A program made the translations under genes and the position numbers. Below are positions 39,458-48,647 of a DNA stretch of 64,000 nt, one piece after another. The stretch comes from Hydrogenophaga sp. GTDB lineage: Bacteria > Pseudomonadota > Gammaproteobacteria > Burkholderiales > Burkholderiaceae_C. The stretch covers positions 62,001 through 126,000 of the forward strand of contig NZ_JAUSCF010000006.1 in the NCBI RefSeq assembly GCF_030651625.1, read 5' to 3'. The notes under the pieces were generated by a model, which was not told where the DNA came from, did no database searches, and saw only the letters and a program-made list of their open reading frames with translations. Position 1 is the stretch's first letter. Each line of letters begins with the position of its first letter.

Positions 39458-41131
39458 ATGAACCAAGCGACAGGCAGTTCACGAGACACCACACGCGGGC
39501 GCAAACGACCAAACTGGTTTTATCTGGGCTTCCGGGCCCAGATGATCCTTCTGGTCGGCTCTCTGGTGGTCCTGATGCTGGGCATTCAGGGGCTTTATCT
39601 GAACCAGCGCTACGCGGCCCTGATGGAGAATCAGATCGGGAAACGTGCCCTCAGCGTGGCGCGCACGCTGGCCGCCAATGGCTTGCTGATCGAAGCATTT
39701 GCGCTGCCCGATCCAGCGACGATCATTCAACCCTTGGCAGACCATGTGCGCAAGCAGACCGGGGCCAGTTTCGTCGTGGTGGGCAATCGGGACAGCATCC
39801 GCTATTCCCACCCCTTGCCCGATCGGCTGGGGGGTCGGATGGTGGGAGAGGACAACGAGCCTGCGCTGCTGGAGGGGGCTGAGTATGTTTCCCGTGCCAC
39901 CGGATCGCTGGGCCCTTCCATTCGGGGCAAGGTGCCGGTAAGGGATGCAGACGGAGCGATCATCGGTGTGGTGTCTGTCGGTTTTCTGGCCAGTGAGATC
40001 GGCGATCGCATCTCGAGCGATATGCGATCACATCTCCTGCTCATGGCGGGCATCGCTGGTCTGGGTTTGCTGGGGGCGTTCTTTATTGCCATCCGCTTCA
40101 AGCGCGCCATCCTCGGTCTGGAGCCGCACGAGATTGCGCGGCGCCTGCAGGAGAAGGACACCATTCTCCAGTCGATGCATGAAGGCCTGGTGGCAGTCAA
40201 TGCCCAGGGACGCATCACACTTGCGAATGCTGGCGCTCGCCGCTTCCTGTCGGGCGGCGTCGATCAGGACCCGGCGGGGCAGGACATTCTGCAAGCCTTG
40301 CCGCGCTCGCGCCTCCATGAGGTGTTGCGAACCGGAGAGGCCCAGTACGACAAGGAAACCTGGGTGGGTGAACAGCTTGTGGTGGTCAACCGGGTACCCA
40401 TCGTGGTTGAGGGACGGATCGAGGGCGCCGTGGCCACGTTTCGCAGTCGCATGGAAATACTGGAACTCTCACGCAGCCTGGCCGAGGTTCGGCTGCTGGC
40501 CGACGGGTTGCGGGCGCAGGCACACGAGTTCTCCAACAAGTTGCACATGCTGGCGGGCTTGCTTCAACTGGGCAAGGTGCAAGAGGCCATCGCACTGATC
40601 GGAGACGAAAGCCGGCTGGAGCAAGCTCGCCTGACTTTGCTGCAGAACCGGGTGCACGATGCGGCCCTGTGTGGCCTTCTTGCGGGCAAGCTCATGCGCG
40701 CCGAGGGCCGAGGCGTGAAAATCGAGGTGGACGAAGGCAGCAGCCTGCACAGCGTGCTGTCTGCTTCGGGACGCGAAGCCTTGCTGTGCATCATCGGTAA
40801 CCTGCTGGAAAACGCCAGCGAGGCACCTCGTCCGCCCGACCGTTCGCCTGTGGTCGTGCTGTTTTTCACCGACGTGGGGGATTCGGTCGTCATCGAAGTC
40901 GATGACAACGGCTGCGGTGTCGATGAAACCCGGGCAGAACAGGTGTTCGAGCGCGGTGCATCAAGCAAAGGAGTTGGTCGAGGCATTGGGCTGGCGCTGG
41001 TGAGGCAGCTGTGCAGGGACTTGGGCGGTGACGTCACGCTGGAGCGGGGCGAACAGGGAGGTGCCTGCTTTGTCGCTGTGGTGGCCAAGTCGCTGGTCAC
41101 CGAAAAAGAAGGTGGAAGCGATGTCGAATGA
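39458..41131 (+). CDS. Sensor histidine kinase of the CitA/DcuS type
   Basis: 557-residue membrane kinase. Membrane helices lie at about 29-49 and 191-213 and flank a periplasmic sensor domain with the CitA/DcuS-like patch RYSHPLPDRLGG (115-126), which in relatives binds carboxylates. A cytoplasmic PAS domain (about 230-335) follows. The dimerisation helix has HEFSNKLHMLAG with probable phosphorylated His357. The ATPase domain has the N-box LLENASEA, G1 DNGCGVDE and GRGIGLALV. The stop overlaps the response-regulator start by 11 bp. Next to tctCBA, it most likely senses the tricarboxylate or related acid imported by that system. ATG 39458 gives the natural N-terminus. Confidence 0.92.
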   Translation: MNQATGSSRDTTRGRKRPNWFYLGFRAQMILLVGSLVVLMLGIQGLYLNQRYAALMENQIGKRALSVARTLAANGLLIEAFALPDPATIIQPLADHVRKQTGASFVVVGNRDSIRYSHPLPDRLGGRMVGEDNEPALLEGAEYVSRATGSLGPSIRGKVPVRDADGAIIGVVSVGFLASEIGDRISSDMRSHLLLMAGIAGLGLLGAFFIAIRFKRAILGLEPHEIARRLQEKDTILQSMHEGLVAVNAQGRITLANAGARRFLSGGVDQDPAGQDILQALPRSRLHEVLRTGEAQYDKETWVGEQLVVVNRVPIVVEGRIEGAVATFRSRMEILELSRSLAEVRLLADGLRAQAHEFSNKLHMLAGLLQLGKVQEAIALIGDESRLEQARLTLLQNRVHDAALCGLLAGKLMRAEGRGVKIEVDEGSSLHSVLSASGREALLCIIGNLLENASEAPRPPDRSPVVVLFFTDVGDSVVIEVDDNGCGVDETRAEQVFERGASSKGVGRGIGLALVRQLCRDLGGDVTLERGEQGGACFVAVVAKSLVTEKEGGSDVE

Positions 41132-41822
41132 GCTCAGACCGTACCGTGTGCTGGTGGTGGAAGACGACTTCCGGATTGCACAGATCAACACGGCCATGGT
41201 TGAACAGCATGCGAGATTCCAGGTGGTCGGGAGCTGCCGCAGTGGTACCGAAGCCCTTTCGTGGTTGCAGGTTCATGGTCACGATGTGGACCTTGCTTTG
41301 CTGGACGTATACCTGCCAGATGTCGAGGGGCTGTCGTTGCTGTGGGAAGTCCGCCGCCTGTACCGCCAACTGGACATTGTGATGGTCACCGCCGCAAAAG
41401 AGGTTGACACGGTGGAAGAGGCTTTGAGGGCTGGCCTGTTCGATTTCCTGATCAAGCCTGTTCAGGCCTCGCGCATGCAGGCCATGCTCGAGCGGTTCCT
41501 GCAACGGCGCGCCCTGGGGCGTCAGCGCGAGGTCGACCAGAAGCAGCTGGACCTGGCCCTGGCGGCTGCGGTACCGGAAGATCGTTCGCGTACGCTGCCC
41601 AAGGGTGTGGACTCGCTTTCTCTGGACACCATCCTGCAGGCTTTGTCCCTGGCCACCGGCCCGTTGACGGCGAGTGAGCTGGCCGAACGCACGGGCACCA
41701 GCCGGTCGACTGCCAGGCGTTACCTGGAGTATCTGGTCGGCACTGGTCAGGTGGGGGTGGCCGCTGCCTATGGCGAGGTGGGCAGGCCACAGCGCCTGTA
41801 CCAACTGCGTTCTGAAGTCTGA
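41121..41822 (+). CDS. Response regulator of the CitB/DcuR type
   Basis: 233-residue regulator partnering the kinase. The receiver domain has the acidic pocket Glu14-Asp15-Asp16, phosphoacceptor Asp62 (LLDVYLPD), Thr90 and Lys112. A C-terminal helix-turn-helix (LTASELAERTGTSRSTARRYLEYL) binds DNA. The layout is that of CitB/DcuR rather than OmpR/TctD, in agreement with the kinase type. It starts inside the kinase gene and is followed by a 218-base leader before tctC, its likely target. Confidence 0.92.
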   Translation: MSNELRPYRVLVVEDDFRIAQINTAMVEQHARFQVVGSCRSGTEALSWLQVHGHDVDLALLDVYLPDVEGLSLLWEVRRLYRQLDIVMVTAAKEVDTVEEALRAGLFDFLIKPVQASRMQAMLERFLQRRALGRQREVDQKQLDLALAAAVPEDRSRTLPKGVDSLSLDTILQALSLATGPLTASELAERTGTSRSTARRYLEYLVGTGQVGVAAAYGEVGRPQRLYQLRSEV

Positions 41823-41964
41823 CCTGCGGTTGACTTTTCGCCACCCGTGTTGGACAGGCAGGCCGTGAACACAACGGCCAAAACACCCAATTTGACCTTA
41901 ACTCCGAATCTCTGGGAAACCCTGATGTGACGCCCAAGGTCCGTCCCTAGCATCCCGTCACCTG

Positions 41965-41987
41965 CCCGGCATTCCCCACTTGCCGGG
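41965..41987 (+). promoter_or_regulatory. Inverted repeat in the tctC leader
   Basis: CCCGGCA (41965-41971) and TGCCGGG (41981-41987) are perfect inverted arms around 9 bases, 54 bases before the tctC start. They could be an operator or an mRNA hairpin; no -10/-35 pair stands out in the 41823-42040 gap. Confidence 0.4.
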
Positions 41988-42040
41988 GCTTGCAATCACG
42001 GCCGATCGACAGCCGGCCGAACCATCAAGGAGACAACACC

Positions 42041-43042
42041 ATGCCTGTTTCAAACCAGTTTGACCGCCGCGAAACCCTGAAGTTGCTGGGTGCCACCGGT
42101 TTGGCGCTGAGCCCTCTGAGCATGGCCTGGGCACAGGCCTGGCAGCCGCGCCAGGCGGTGGAATACATCGCGCCCGCCAACCCGGGCGGTGGCTGGGACA
42201 CCTTGATCCGCACCACTTCACGCGTGATCCAGGAAGAAAAGCTGGCCACAGTCAACTTTGCTCCCATCAACACCCCCGGAGGCGGCGGAGCAGTGGCCTG
42301 GGCGCAGATTGCGGCCAAGAGGGGCAACCCGCATGTGCTTTTCGCCGCCAGCCCGCCACTGATCCTGGTACCGCTGTCTGGCACATCGCGATTCGGCCAC
42401 AAGGACTTCACACCGATCGCACGACTGATCACGGATTATTCGATCCTGCTGGTCAAGTCCGACGCTCCATACAAGAGCGCCAGGGATCTGTTCGATGCCG
42501 TCAAGGCGCGGCCCAATCTCAGCGTGGGTGGTGGGTCCGCCCCGGGTTCGATGGACCACATCTCGATTGCGGGTGCTGCCTCGGCTGCGGGACTCAATCC
42601 TGCGAGTCTGAACTACATTGCTTTTTCCGGCGGTGGCGAAGCCATGACCAACTTGCTGGGCGGGCATGTACAAGCGGTGATCACCGGTGCGGGTGAGGCG
42701 CAGTCCCAGCTCAAGGGCGGTCAGGTGCGTGCGCTGGCCGTATCCGGGCCCAAGCGGGTGGCGTCATTGCCTGATGTACCCACTTTCCAGGAGCAGGGCA
42801 TCGATTTCACCTTCGACATCTGGCGCGGCATCATGGGGGCGCCGGGCATGCCGGCCGAGGCTGTCGCCTACTACCAGGACATGTACGCCCGCATGCTCAA
42901 GACGACCGCCTGGGAAAAGGCACGTGACCAACTCGGCTGGATCGACGCGTATCAGACCAGCGCCGAGTTCGGCGCCTTCCTGGAAGACCAGCACAAACAG
43001 TTCAGCACGGTGTTGGCCGACCTGGGTCTGGCTCGCCGCTGA
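42041..43042 (+). CDS. tctC: TTT-family periplasmic binding protein (TctC)
   Basis: 333-residue substrate-binding protein of the tripartite tricarboxylate transporter family (Bug type). The N-terminus DRRETLKLLGATGLALS looks like a twin-arginine or Sec signal, with cleavage near AWA (about 31). The mature start EYIAPANPGGGWDTLIRTT contains the canonical ligand-loop residues, and ISIAGAASAAGLNPASLNYI with GGGEAMTNLLGGHVQA follows. AAGGAGA is ideally placed before ATG 42041. Ligand may be citrate, another carboxylate or an aromatic acid; sequence alone does not decide. Confidence 0.93.
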   Translation: MPVSNQFDRRETLKLLGATGLALSPLSMAWAQAWQPRQAVEYIAPANPGGGWDTLIRTTSRVIQEEKLATVNFAPINTPGGGGAVAWAQIAAKRGNPHVLFAASPPLILVPLSGTSRFGHKDFTPIARLITDYSILLVKSDAPYKSARDLFDAVKARPNLSVGGGSAPGSMDHISIAGAASAAGLNPASLNYIAFSGGGEAMTNLLGGHVQAVITGAGEAQSQLKGGQVRALAVSGPKRVASLPDVPTFQEQGIDFTFDIWRGIMGAPGMPAEAVAYYQDMYARMLKTTAWEKARDQLGWIDAYQTSAEFGAFLEDQHKQFSTVLADLGLARR

Positions 43043-43120
43043 CCACTGAACGCCGTTGCCTGAGCAGTGGCACCCGGCCGGGTCGCCGCTGCTTTCCGTC
43101 CCCATGCTGGAGCGTATTCC

Positions 43121-43585
43121 ATGACGGCCAATCGTTTGCTTGCGCTGGTCACCGGCATTCTGTCGCTGGCCTACTTGTATGGCGCTTTTCAGATACCGGT
43201 GTTTCCCATTCCCCGTCCGGTGGACTCCGACGCGTTTCCCAAGTTGCTGGGTGCGGTCATGCTGGGCCTGTCGATCTGGCTGTACTTTGAAAAAGAAGGA
43301 TCAGCGCCGGTCGCCTCAGGTGACGAAGAGGACCCCCGGAGCGCCTGGCCGCGGTGGCAACCGGTGGTGGTCACCGCCTTGGCGGTTGCGCTCTATGCCG
43401 GCTTGCTGGCCTGGCTGGGCTTCGTTCTGGCTTCCTTTCTGCTGACCGCTGCCCTGACCTGGTTCTACGGGTACCGCCGCCACACCATCAACGCGGTGGT
43501 GGCGCTGACCGTCCCGCTGGGCCTGTACCTGATCATGACGCGCTTGATGAACATCCATCTGCCAGCCGGGGTGCTGCCTTTCTGA
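43121..43585 (+). CDS. tctB: TTT-family small membrane subunit (TctB)
   Basis: 154-residue protein with four membrane segments (about 6-24, 42-58, 80-108 and 118-138), the layout of the small TctB subunit. Family blocks: PVDSDAFPKLLGAVMLGLSI near the N-terminus, FVLASFLLTAALTWFYGYR in the second half, and a C-terminal NIHLPAGVLPF. It starts at ATG 43121 after TGGAGC. 7 bp to tctA, so cotranscribed. Confidence 0.93.
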   Translation: MTANRLLALVTGILSLAYLYGAFQIPVFPIPRPVDSDAFPKLLGAVMLGLSIWLYFEKEGSAPVASGDEEDPRSAWPRWQPVVVTALAVALYAGLLAWLGFVLASFLLTAALTWFYGYRRHTINAVVALTVPLGLYLIMTRLMNIHLPAGVLPF

Positions 43586-43592
43586 GAACACC

Positions 43593-45086
43593 ATGGAAGT
43601 CATCGACAGCATTCTTTTCGGCTTCAGTGTGGCCCTGCAGCCGGGCAACCTGTTCTACGTCTTCATTGGCGTGTTCGCTGGCACCATCATCGGCATGGTG
43701 CCCGGCCTGGGGCCCATCAGTGCACTGGCGCTGATGATTCCCATCACCTTTTCGATGAACCCGACCTCTGCCCTGATCCTGATGTCGGGGGTCTATTACG
43801 GCGCTATCTTTGGCGGTTCCACCTCGTCGATCCTGCTCAATGCACCCGGTGTGGCCGGAACTGTGGCGACATCGTTCGACGGTTTTCCGCTGGCCAAACA
43901 AGGCAAGGCCGGCAAGGCGCTGGCACTGGCTGCCTGGGCGTCGTTCGCGGGCGGCACGATCAGTGTGATCGCCCTGATGCTGGTGGCCCCCATGCTGGCC
44001 AAGGTGGCAGTGAGCTTCGGGCCACCCGAGTACTTTGCCCTGATGGCACTGGGGCTCACAGCGGTGGTCAGTCTGTCCGACAAGTCGCTGGTCAAGGGCC
44101 TCATGGCAGCGGTGTTCGGCATCATGGTCTCTATCGTCGGCATCGACCGCCAGACCGGCACCCAGCGCTACACCTTCGATTCTCTGCACCTGTTGCAGGG
44201 AGTGGACTTTCTGGTGGTGGCCCTCGGCGTGTTTGCACTGGCGGAGGTCTTCGTGATGCTGCTCAGGGGCAAGGACGAAAAGGGCTATGTGAAGCAGGCG
44301 CTGGGGTCCCTCAGGCTGTCACGTCAGGAGATCCGCGAGATTGCCGGGCCAGTGACGCGCAGTTCGATCCAGGGCTTTTTCGTGGGTGTGCTGCCCGGGG
44401 CCGGTGCCACAGTGGCCTCGTTTCTGGCGTACATCACGGAGAAACGCATCGCCAAGGACGGTCACACATTTGGTCAGGGCAACATCAAGGGCGTGGCAGC
44501 CCCCGAAGCGGCCAACAACGCCGCCTGCAGCGGTTCATTTGTTCCGTTGCTCACGCTGGGGGTGCCTGGCTCCGGCTCCACCGCCGTGCTGCTGGGCGCC
44601 TTGCTGGTCATGGGTGTGACGCCCGGGCCGATGATGCTCACCGAGCGACCCGACGTGTTCTGGGGTGTGATCGCCAGCATGTACATCGGCAACCTGTTCC
44701 TGCTGGTGCTGAACCTTCCGTTGATTCCCTACATTGCCCGCATCCTGGAAGTGCCCCGCCCCATGTTGCTGGCGTTGATCCTGCTGTTCTGCATGATCGG
44801 TGTGTATGGCCTCAAGTTCAGCGCCTTCGACCTGTGGCTGCTGCTGGGGTTCGGCCTGGTGGGCCTGCTGATGCGCCTCAACGGCTTTCCGGTCGCTCCC
44901 ATGATCCTGGCCCTGATTCTGGGGGACATCATGGAGGAGAACATGCGGCGCGCGCTGCAGATCTCCGGTGGCGACTGGATGGTCTTCTTGGACAAGCCCA
45001 TCTCGGCCGGGTTGCTGACCGTTGCCGTGACGTCGCTGATCCTGCCGCCGCTGTGGCGCCGCTGGCGGGGGCACCGCAGCGCCTGA
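43593..45086 (+). CDS. tctA: TTT-family large permease subunit (TctA)
   Basis: 497-residue permease with about 12 membrane segments. The two family signature loops are present: GMVPGLGPISALALMIPITF with YYGAIFGGSTSSILLN in the first half, and GVLPGAGATVASFLAYITEK with GVAAPEAANNAACSGSFVP in the second. It transports the TctC-delivered carboxylate with a proton or sodium gradient. It ends 38 bases before ubiJ, whose product is unrelated, marking the right edge of the transporter cassette. Confidence 0.95.
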   Translation: MEVIDSILFGFSVALQPGNLFYVFIGVFAGTIIGMVPGLGPISALALMIPITFSMNPTSALILMSGVYYGAIFGGSTSSILLNAPGVAGTVATSFDGFPLAKQGKAGKALALAAWASFAGGTISVIALMLVAPMLAKVAVSFGPPEYFALMALGLTAVVSLSDKSLVKGLMAAVFGIMVSIVGIDRQTGTQRYTFDSLHLLQGVDFLVVALGVFALAEVFVMLLRGKDEKGYVKQALGSLRLSRQEIREIAGPVTRSSIQGFFVGVLPGAGATVASFLAYITEKRIAKDGHTFGQGNIKGVAAPEAANNAACSGSFVPLLTLGVPGSGSTAVLLGALLVMGVTPGPMMLTERPDVFWGVIASMYIGNLFLLVLNLPLIPYIARILEVPRPMLLALILLFCMIGVYGLKFSAFDLWLLLGFGLVGLLMRLNGFPVAPMILALILGDIMEENMRRALQISGGDWMVFLDKPISAGLLTVAVTSLILPPLWRRWRGHRSA

Positions 45087-45124
45087 CGCGCGGACTGCGC
45101 TTTATCCGTCAAAATCGGGGGGCC

Positions 45125-45778
45125 ATGAAAAACTCGCCCCCCGACTCCACTTCTTCCTCTGACGCCACCGGCGGCCCCGGACTGCTGCAAAGCATGTTGC
45201 AAGGTCTGCGTCCACCTGAATGGGTCGTCGACGAGCTGCAGAACCGGGTGGTGCTGTTTCTCAACCATGTCTTGATGCAGGAGAAGGCGGCCCAGGATCG
45301 CTTGAGGCGCCAGAAGGGCAAGCCGGTACGTGTCCAGTGGGGCGACTTTCATCTCACGCTGGCGCCCACTGCCGCAGGCCTGCTTGAACGCACTTCACCC
45401 GACGCGAAGCCCGAGTTGAGCATGACACTCACCCAGACCTCGCCTTTGTCGTTGGCCCAGAGCGTGTTGACCGGGCAGAAGCCTGGTGTTGACATCCAGG
45501 GTGACGTACAGCTGGCGGCCGAAGTGGCGTGGTTGGTGGACAACGTGCGCTGGGATGTGGAAGAGGATCTTTCACGCTTTGTAGGGGATGCAACCGCCCA
45601 CACGCTGGGTAAGTTCGCACGCGCTGCAGCGCAGGCGCTGCAGTCCTTTCTGGCCCGCCTGCCCGAAGGATTCGCTGCGCGTTCCCCCTTCTCGCCTGCT
45701 TCGTCAGCACCTTCGGCGCCGCCGGCCTCCGCTCCCGCCGGACCTGCATCCGGGGGTGAAGGCGGAACGGCAGCATGA
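45125..45778 (+). CDS. ubiJ: Ubiquinone biosynthesis accessory factor UbiJ
   Basis: 217-residue SCP2-domain protein that binds polyprenyl lipids and, with UbiK, organises the Ubi enzyme complex. The SCP2 fold spans about residues 15-115 ([47 protein letters not shown]). [21 protein letters not shown] is the conserved UbiJ C-terminal block. A Pro/Ala/Ser-rich tail is variable. ATG 45125; the open frame upstream overlaps tctA. Its end overlaps ubiB by 4 bp. Confidence 0.93.
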   Translation: MKNSPPDSTSSSDATGGPGLLQSMLQGLRPPEWVVDELQNRVVLFLNHVLMQEKAAQDRLRRQKGKPVRVQWGDFHLTLAPTAAGLLERTSPDAKPELSMTLTQTSPLSLAQSVLTGQKPGVDIQGDVQLAAEVAWLVDNVRWDVEEDLSRFVGDATAHTLGKFARAAAQALQSFLARLPEGFAARSPFSPASSAPSAPPASAPAGPASGGEGGTAA

Positions 45779-47340
45779 CGCGGCTTTTTCGCGGCTTTTT
45801 CATCGTCTGGGTGGTGTTGCGGTATGGCCTGGACGAGCTGGTGCTCTCCAGCTTCCAGCGGCCAGGTCTGCGCCTGCTGACCCGGATCGTTTCGATTGGC
45901 CGAGACCTCCGAAGCCCGCGCGGTGAGCGATTGCGGCTGGCGCTGGAGCGTCTGGGGCCGATTTTTGTCAAGTTCGGGCAAGTGTTGTCCACGCGCCGCG
46001 ACCTGCTGCCAGCGGACATAGCCGACGAGCTGGCCCGTTTGCAGGACCGGGTTCCCCCATTTCCCAGCGCGGTGGCGGTCGCCACCATTGAGCGCGCATT
46101 CGGCAAACCGCTGGACGCGGTTTTCAGCCATTTTGAACAGGTGCCGGTGGCCAGTGCGTCCATCGCGCAGGTGCACTTTGCCACCTTGCGCAGCGGACGC
46201 CACGGCGGACGCGAGGTGGCAGTGAAGGTGCTGCGGCCGAACATGCTGCCGGTGATCGAGAAGGATCTCAGCCTCATGCGCATGATGGCGGGCTGGGTCG
46301 AAAAGCTGTCCTCTGACGGCAAACGCCTGAAACCGCGAGAGGTGGTGGGCGAGTTCGACAAGTACCTGCATGACGAGCTCGATCTGGTTCGCGAAGCCTC
46401 CAATGCGGCCCAGCTGCGCCGCAATATGCAGGGGCTCGAACTGGTTCTCATCCCTGAAATGCTGTGGGACTACTGTCACACGGAAGTGATGGTGATGGAG
46501 CGCATGCACGGACTGCCCATCAACCGAGTGGACGAGCTCCGCCGCCTGGGTGTGGATATTCCGAAGCTGGCGCGAGACGGCGTCACCATCTTTTTCACCC
46601 AGGTGTTCCGGGACGGCTTTTTCCACGCCGACATGCATCCGGGCAACATCCAGGTCAGTGTGGATCCGTCCACTTTTGGCCGCTACATCTCGCTCGACTT
46701 CGGTATCGTCGGCACCCTCACCGAATTTGACAAGGAGTATCTGGCACAGAACTTCACCGCATTCTTTCGCCGCGACTACAAGCGCGTGGCCGAATTGCAT
46801 GTGGAGTCGGGTTGGGTGCCGGCCAACACACGCATCGACGAACTGGAGTCGGCCATCCGGGCGGTCTGTGAACCGTACTTCGACCGCCCGCTGAAAGAGA
46901 TTTCACTCGGCATGGTGTTGATGCGGCTGTTCCAGACCTCGCGCCGCTTCCATGTGGAAATTCAGCCCCAACTGGTGCTGTTGCAGAAGACGCTGCTCAA
47001 CATCGAGGGCCTGGGGCGCGACCTCGACCCCGAACTGGACCTGTGGAACACGGCCAAGCCTTTTCTTGAAAAGTGGATGCTGGAGCAACTCGGGCCTCAG
47101 AAGCTGCTGCAGCAACTCAAGGAAGAGGCACCGCAGTACGCCAAACTGCTGCCAACCCTGCCTCGCCTGCTGCACGACTATCTGCAACACAAACCCCACG
47201 AAATGCGCCGGGAGCTTGACGCCCTGCTGCATGAGCAGCGCCGCACCAATCGCCTGCTGCAGGCCATCATCTGGGGTGGTTTGGGCTTCCTGCTGGGCCT
47301 GATTCTCATGCAGGTGCTGCTGCGGGTTCGAATCTGGTGA
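45775..47340 (+). CDS. ubiB: Ubiquinone biosynthesis kinase-like protein UbiB
   Basis: 521-residue atypical ABC1/ADCK family kinase required for aerobic ubiquinone synthesis, probably as an ATPase extracting lipid intermediates. The family KxGQ motif is [15 protein letters not shown], the modified P-loop is [10 protein letters not shown], and DEHPGNI-like [11 protein letters not shown] and LDFGIVG form the active site. One or two C-terminal membrane helices end the protein ([14 protein letters not shown]). It is translationally coupled to ubiJ. Confidence 0.96.
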   Translation: MTRLFRGFFIVWVVLRYGLDELVLSSFQRPGLRLLTRIVSIGRDLRSPRGERLRLALERLGPIFVKFGQVLSTRRDLLPADIADELARLQDRVPPFPSAVAVATIERAFGKPLDAVFSHFEQVPVASASIAQVHFATLRSGRHGGREVAVKVLRPNMLPVIEKDLSLMRMMAGWVEKLSSDGKRLKPREVVGEFDKYLHDELDLVREASNAAQLRRNMQGLELVLIPEMLWDYCHTEVMVMERMHGLPINRVDELRRLGVDIPKLARDGVTIFFTQVFRDGFFHADMHPGNIQVSVDPSTFGRYISLDFGIVGTLTEFDKEYLAQNFTAFFRRDYKRVAELHVESGWVPANTRIDELESAIRAVCEPYFDRPLKEISLGMVLMRLFQTSRRFHVEIQPQLVLLQKTLLNIEGLGRDLDPELDLWNTAKPFLEKWMLEQLGPQKLLQQLKEEAPQYAKLLPTLPRLLHDYLQHKPHEMRRELDALLHEQRRTNRLLQAIIWGGLGFLLGLILMQVLLRVRIW

Positions 47341-47409
47341 TGTGCAGAGAGACTGTCTTCACGTGCGATGGTCAGATGAACAAGTACCCCACGGAGCAAG
47401 GCGGCAATT

Positions 47410-47415
47410 TATAAT
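47410..47415 (+). promoter_or_regulatory. Candidate -10 element upstream of fmdB
   Basis: Perfect TATAAT in the 196-base gap between ubiB and the FmdB-family gene, about 120 bases before its start. The position 17 bases upstream is CCCCAC, not a -35 consensus. Confidence 0.35.
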
Positions 47416-47536
47416 GCCCGGTTTTGTTCCGATTTCCGCCAGCCGGTGGTTGGCGCCTCGAGCAGATTGACCCAGCCGGTCTGATTCTGCCGCCTGCGCC
47501 CATTCAGGTCCTACTGCTTTTCACCAGGTTTCAGCC

Positions 47537-47911
47537 ATGCCCATCTATGCGTACAAGTGCGAGTCCTGCGGTCATGCCAAGGATGTTCTGCAGAAATTGT
47601 CTGACGACCCACTGACCGTCTGCCCCGCTTGCGGTGAGCCGGGTTTTCGCAAGCAGTTGACGGCAGCGGGATTTCAACTCAAAGGCTCGGGCTGGTACGT
47701 CACCGATTTCCGTGAAGGAAGCAAGGCCCCAGCCCCTCCTGCTGCCGAAGGAGCGGCCCCTGCCGCAGCCGCTGCCGAACCCGCTGCCAAAGGCGTCGGT
47801 GAATCGACCACAGCGCCTGTGGCTTCCCCTGCGTCGGCCGCCACTGCTGCAGCCCCTGCCGCTGTAACCAAAGCGCCCGCCAGTCCATCGTCCGGCTCGT
47901 CGCCCACCTGA
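47537..47911 (+). CDS. FmdB-family zinc-ribbon protein
   Basis: 124-residue protein. Its first 50 residues form the FmdB zinc ribbon (MPIYAYKCESCGHAKDVLQK, CPACGEPGFRKQLTAAGF) with two CXXC pairs. The second half (about 60-124) is an Ala/Pro/Ser low-complexity tail, common in the family and probably disordered. FmdB was first named as a putative regulator of formamidase/amidase genes, but a general role is not established. It sits upstream of DUF502 and aspS, a conserved betaproteobacterial trio. Confidence 0.9.
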   Translation: MPIYAYKCESCGHAKDVLQKLSDDPLTVCPACGEPGFRKQLTAAGFQLKGSGWYVTDFREGSKAPAPPAAEGAAPAAAAAEPAAKGVGESTTAPVASPASAATAAAPAAVTKAPASPSSGSSPT

Positions 47912-47919
47912 CCCCGAAC

Positions 47920-48600
47920 ATGCCTTCCTTGCGCAAATGGTTGCTCTCGGGCCTGCTGGTTCTGGTGCCCCTGATCATCACCTTGTGGGTGCTGGACTGG
48001 GTCGTCAGCACGCTGGACCAGACTTTGCGAATCCTGCCGGTCAGCTGGCATCCCGACCATGTGCTGGGCATGCACATCCCCGGCCTGGGTGTGCTGTTTG
48101 CGCTGGCGGTGGTGCTCTCCATTGGCGCCATGGCGTCCAACATCATTGGCTACAAGCTCGTGCACTGGTGGCACGCCTTGTTGCATCGCATTCCGGTCGT
48201 TCGCTCCATCTACTCTGGCGTCAAGCAGGTGTCAGACACCCTTTTCTCCGAGAAAGGCAACGCATTTCGCAAGGCGCTGCTGATTCAATGGCCGCATGAG
48301 GGCATGTGGACCATCGCTTTCCTGACCGGCGCACCGACAGGTGATGTGCTCGCCAAACTGCGTGCACAACCCGGAAATCAGCCGGTCGATGACCCCGATG
48401 TCTTCTGTAGCGTCTTCGTGCCCACCACACCCAACCCGACGGGTGGGTACTTTGTCCTGGTCCGCAAGAGCGATTGTGTCGAGCTGCAGATGACGGTGGA
48501 CGAGGCCTTGACCTACATCGTGTCCATGGGCGTGATCGTGCCGGGTGGTCCCCGAAACGTCCATTTGAAGGTGGCTGCGTTACCGCCTTCTGCATCCTGA
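47920..48600 (+). CDS. DUF502 family membrane protein
   Basis: 226-residue integral membrane protein of the DUF502 family, function unknown. Hydrophobic segments lie at about 8-30 ([21 protein letters not shown]) and 56-80. Next come the family block [23 protein letters not shown] and a cytoplasmic beta-rich domain ([34 protein letters not shown]). Spacing of 8 bp from fmdB and 47 bp to aspS suggests cotranscription. Length is typical. Confidence 0.9.
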   Translation: MPSLRKWLLSGLLVLVPLIITLWVLDWVVSTLDQTLRILPVSWHPDHVLGMHIPGLGVLFALAVVLSIGAMASNIIGYKLVHWWHALLHRIPVVRSIYSGVKQVSDTLFSEKGNAFRKALLIQWPHEGMWTIAFLTGAPTGDVLAKLRAQPGNQPVDDPDVFCSVFVPTTPNPTGGYFVLVRKSDCVELQMTVDEALTYIVSMGVIVPGGPRNVHLKVAALPPSAS

Positions 48601-48647
48601 ATTTTCCCTGCGGGCGTGCCTGCTTATCTGTTGAAAGAAAACCTGAA

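Noticed and set aside
41823-42040. Sigma-54 promoter for tctC
   Set aside because: A TTGCCGG...TTGCA-like stretch was seen but the spacing is one base short and the GG is misplaced.
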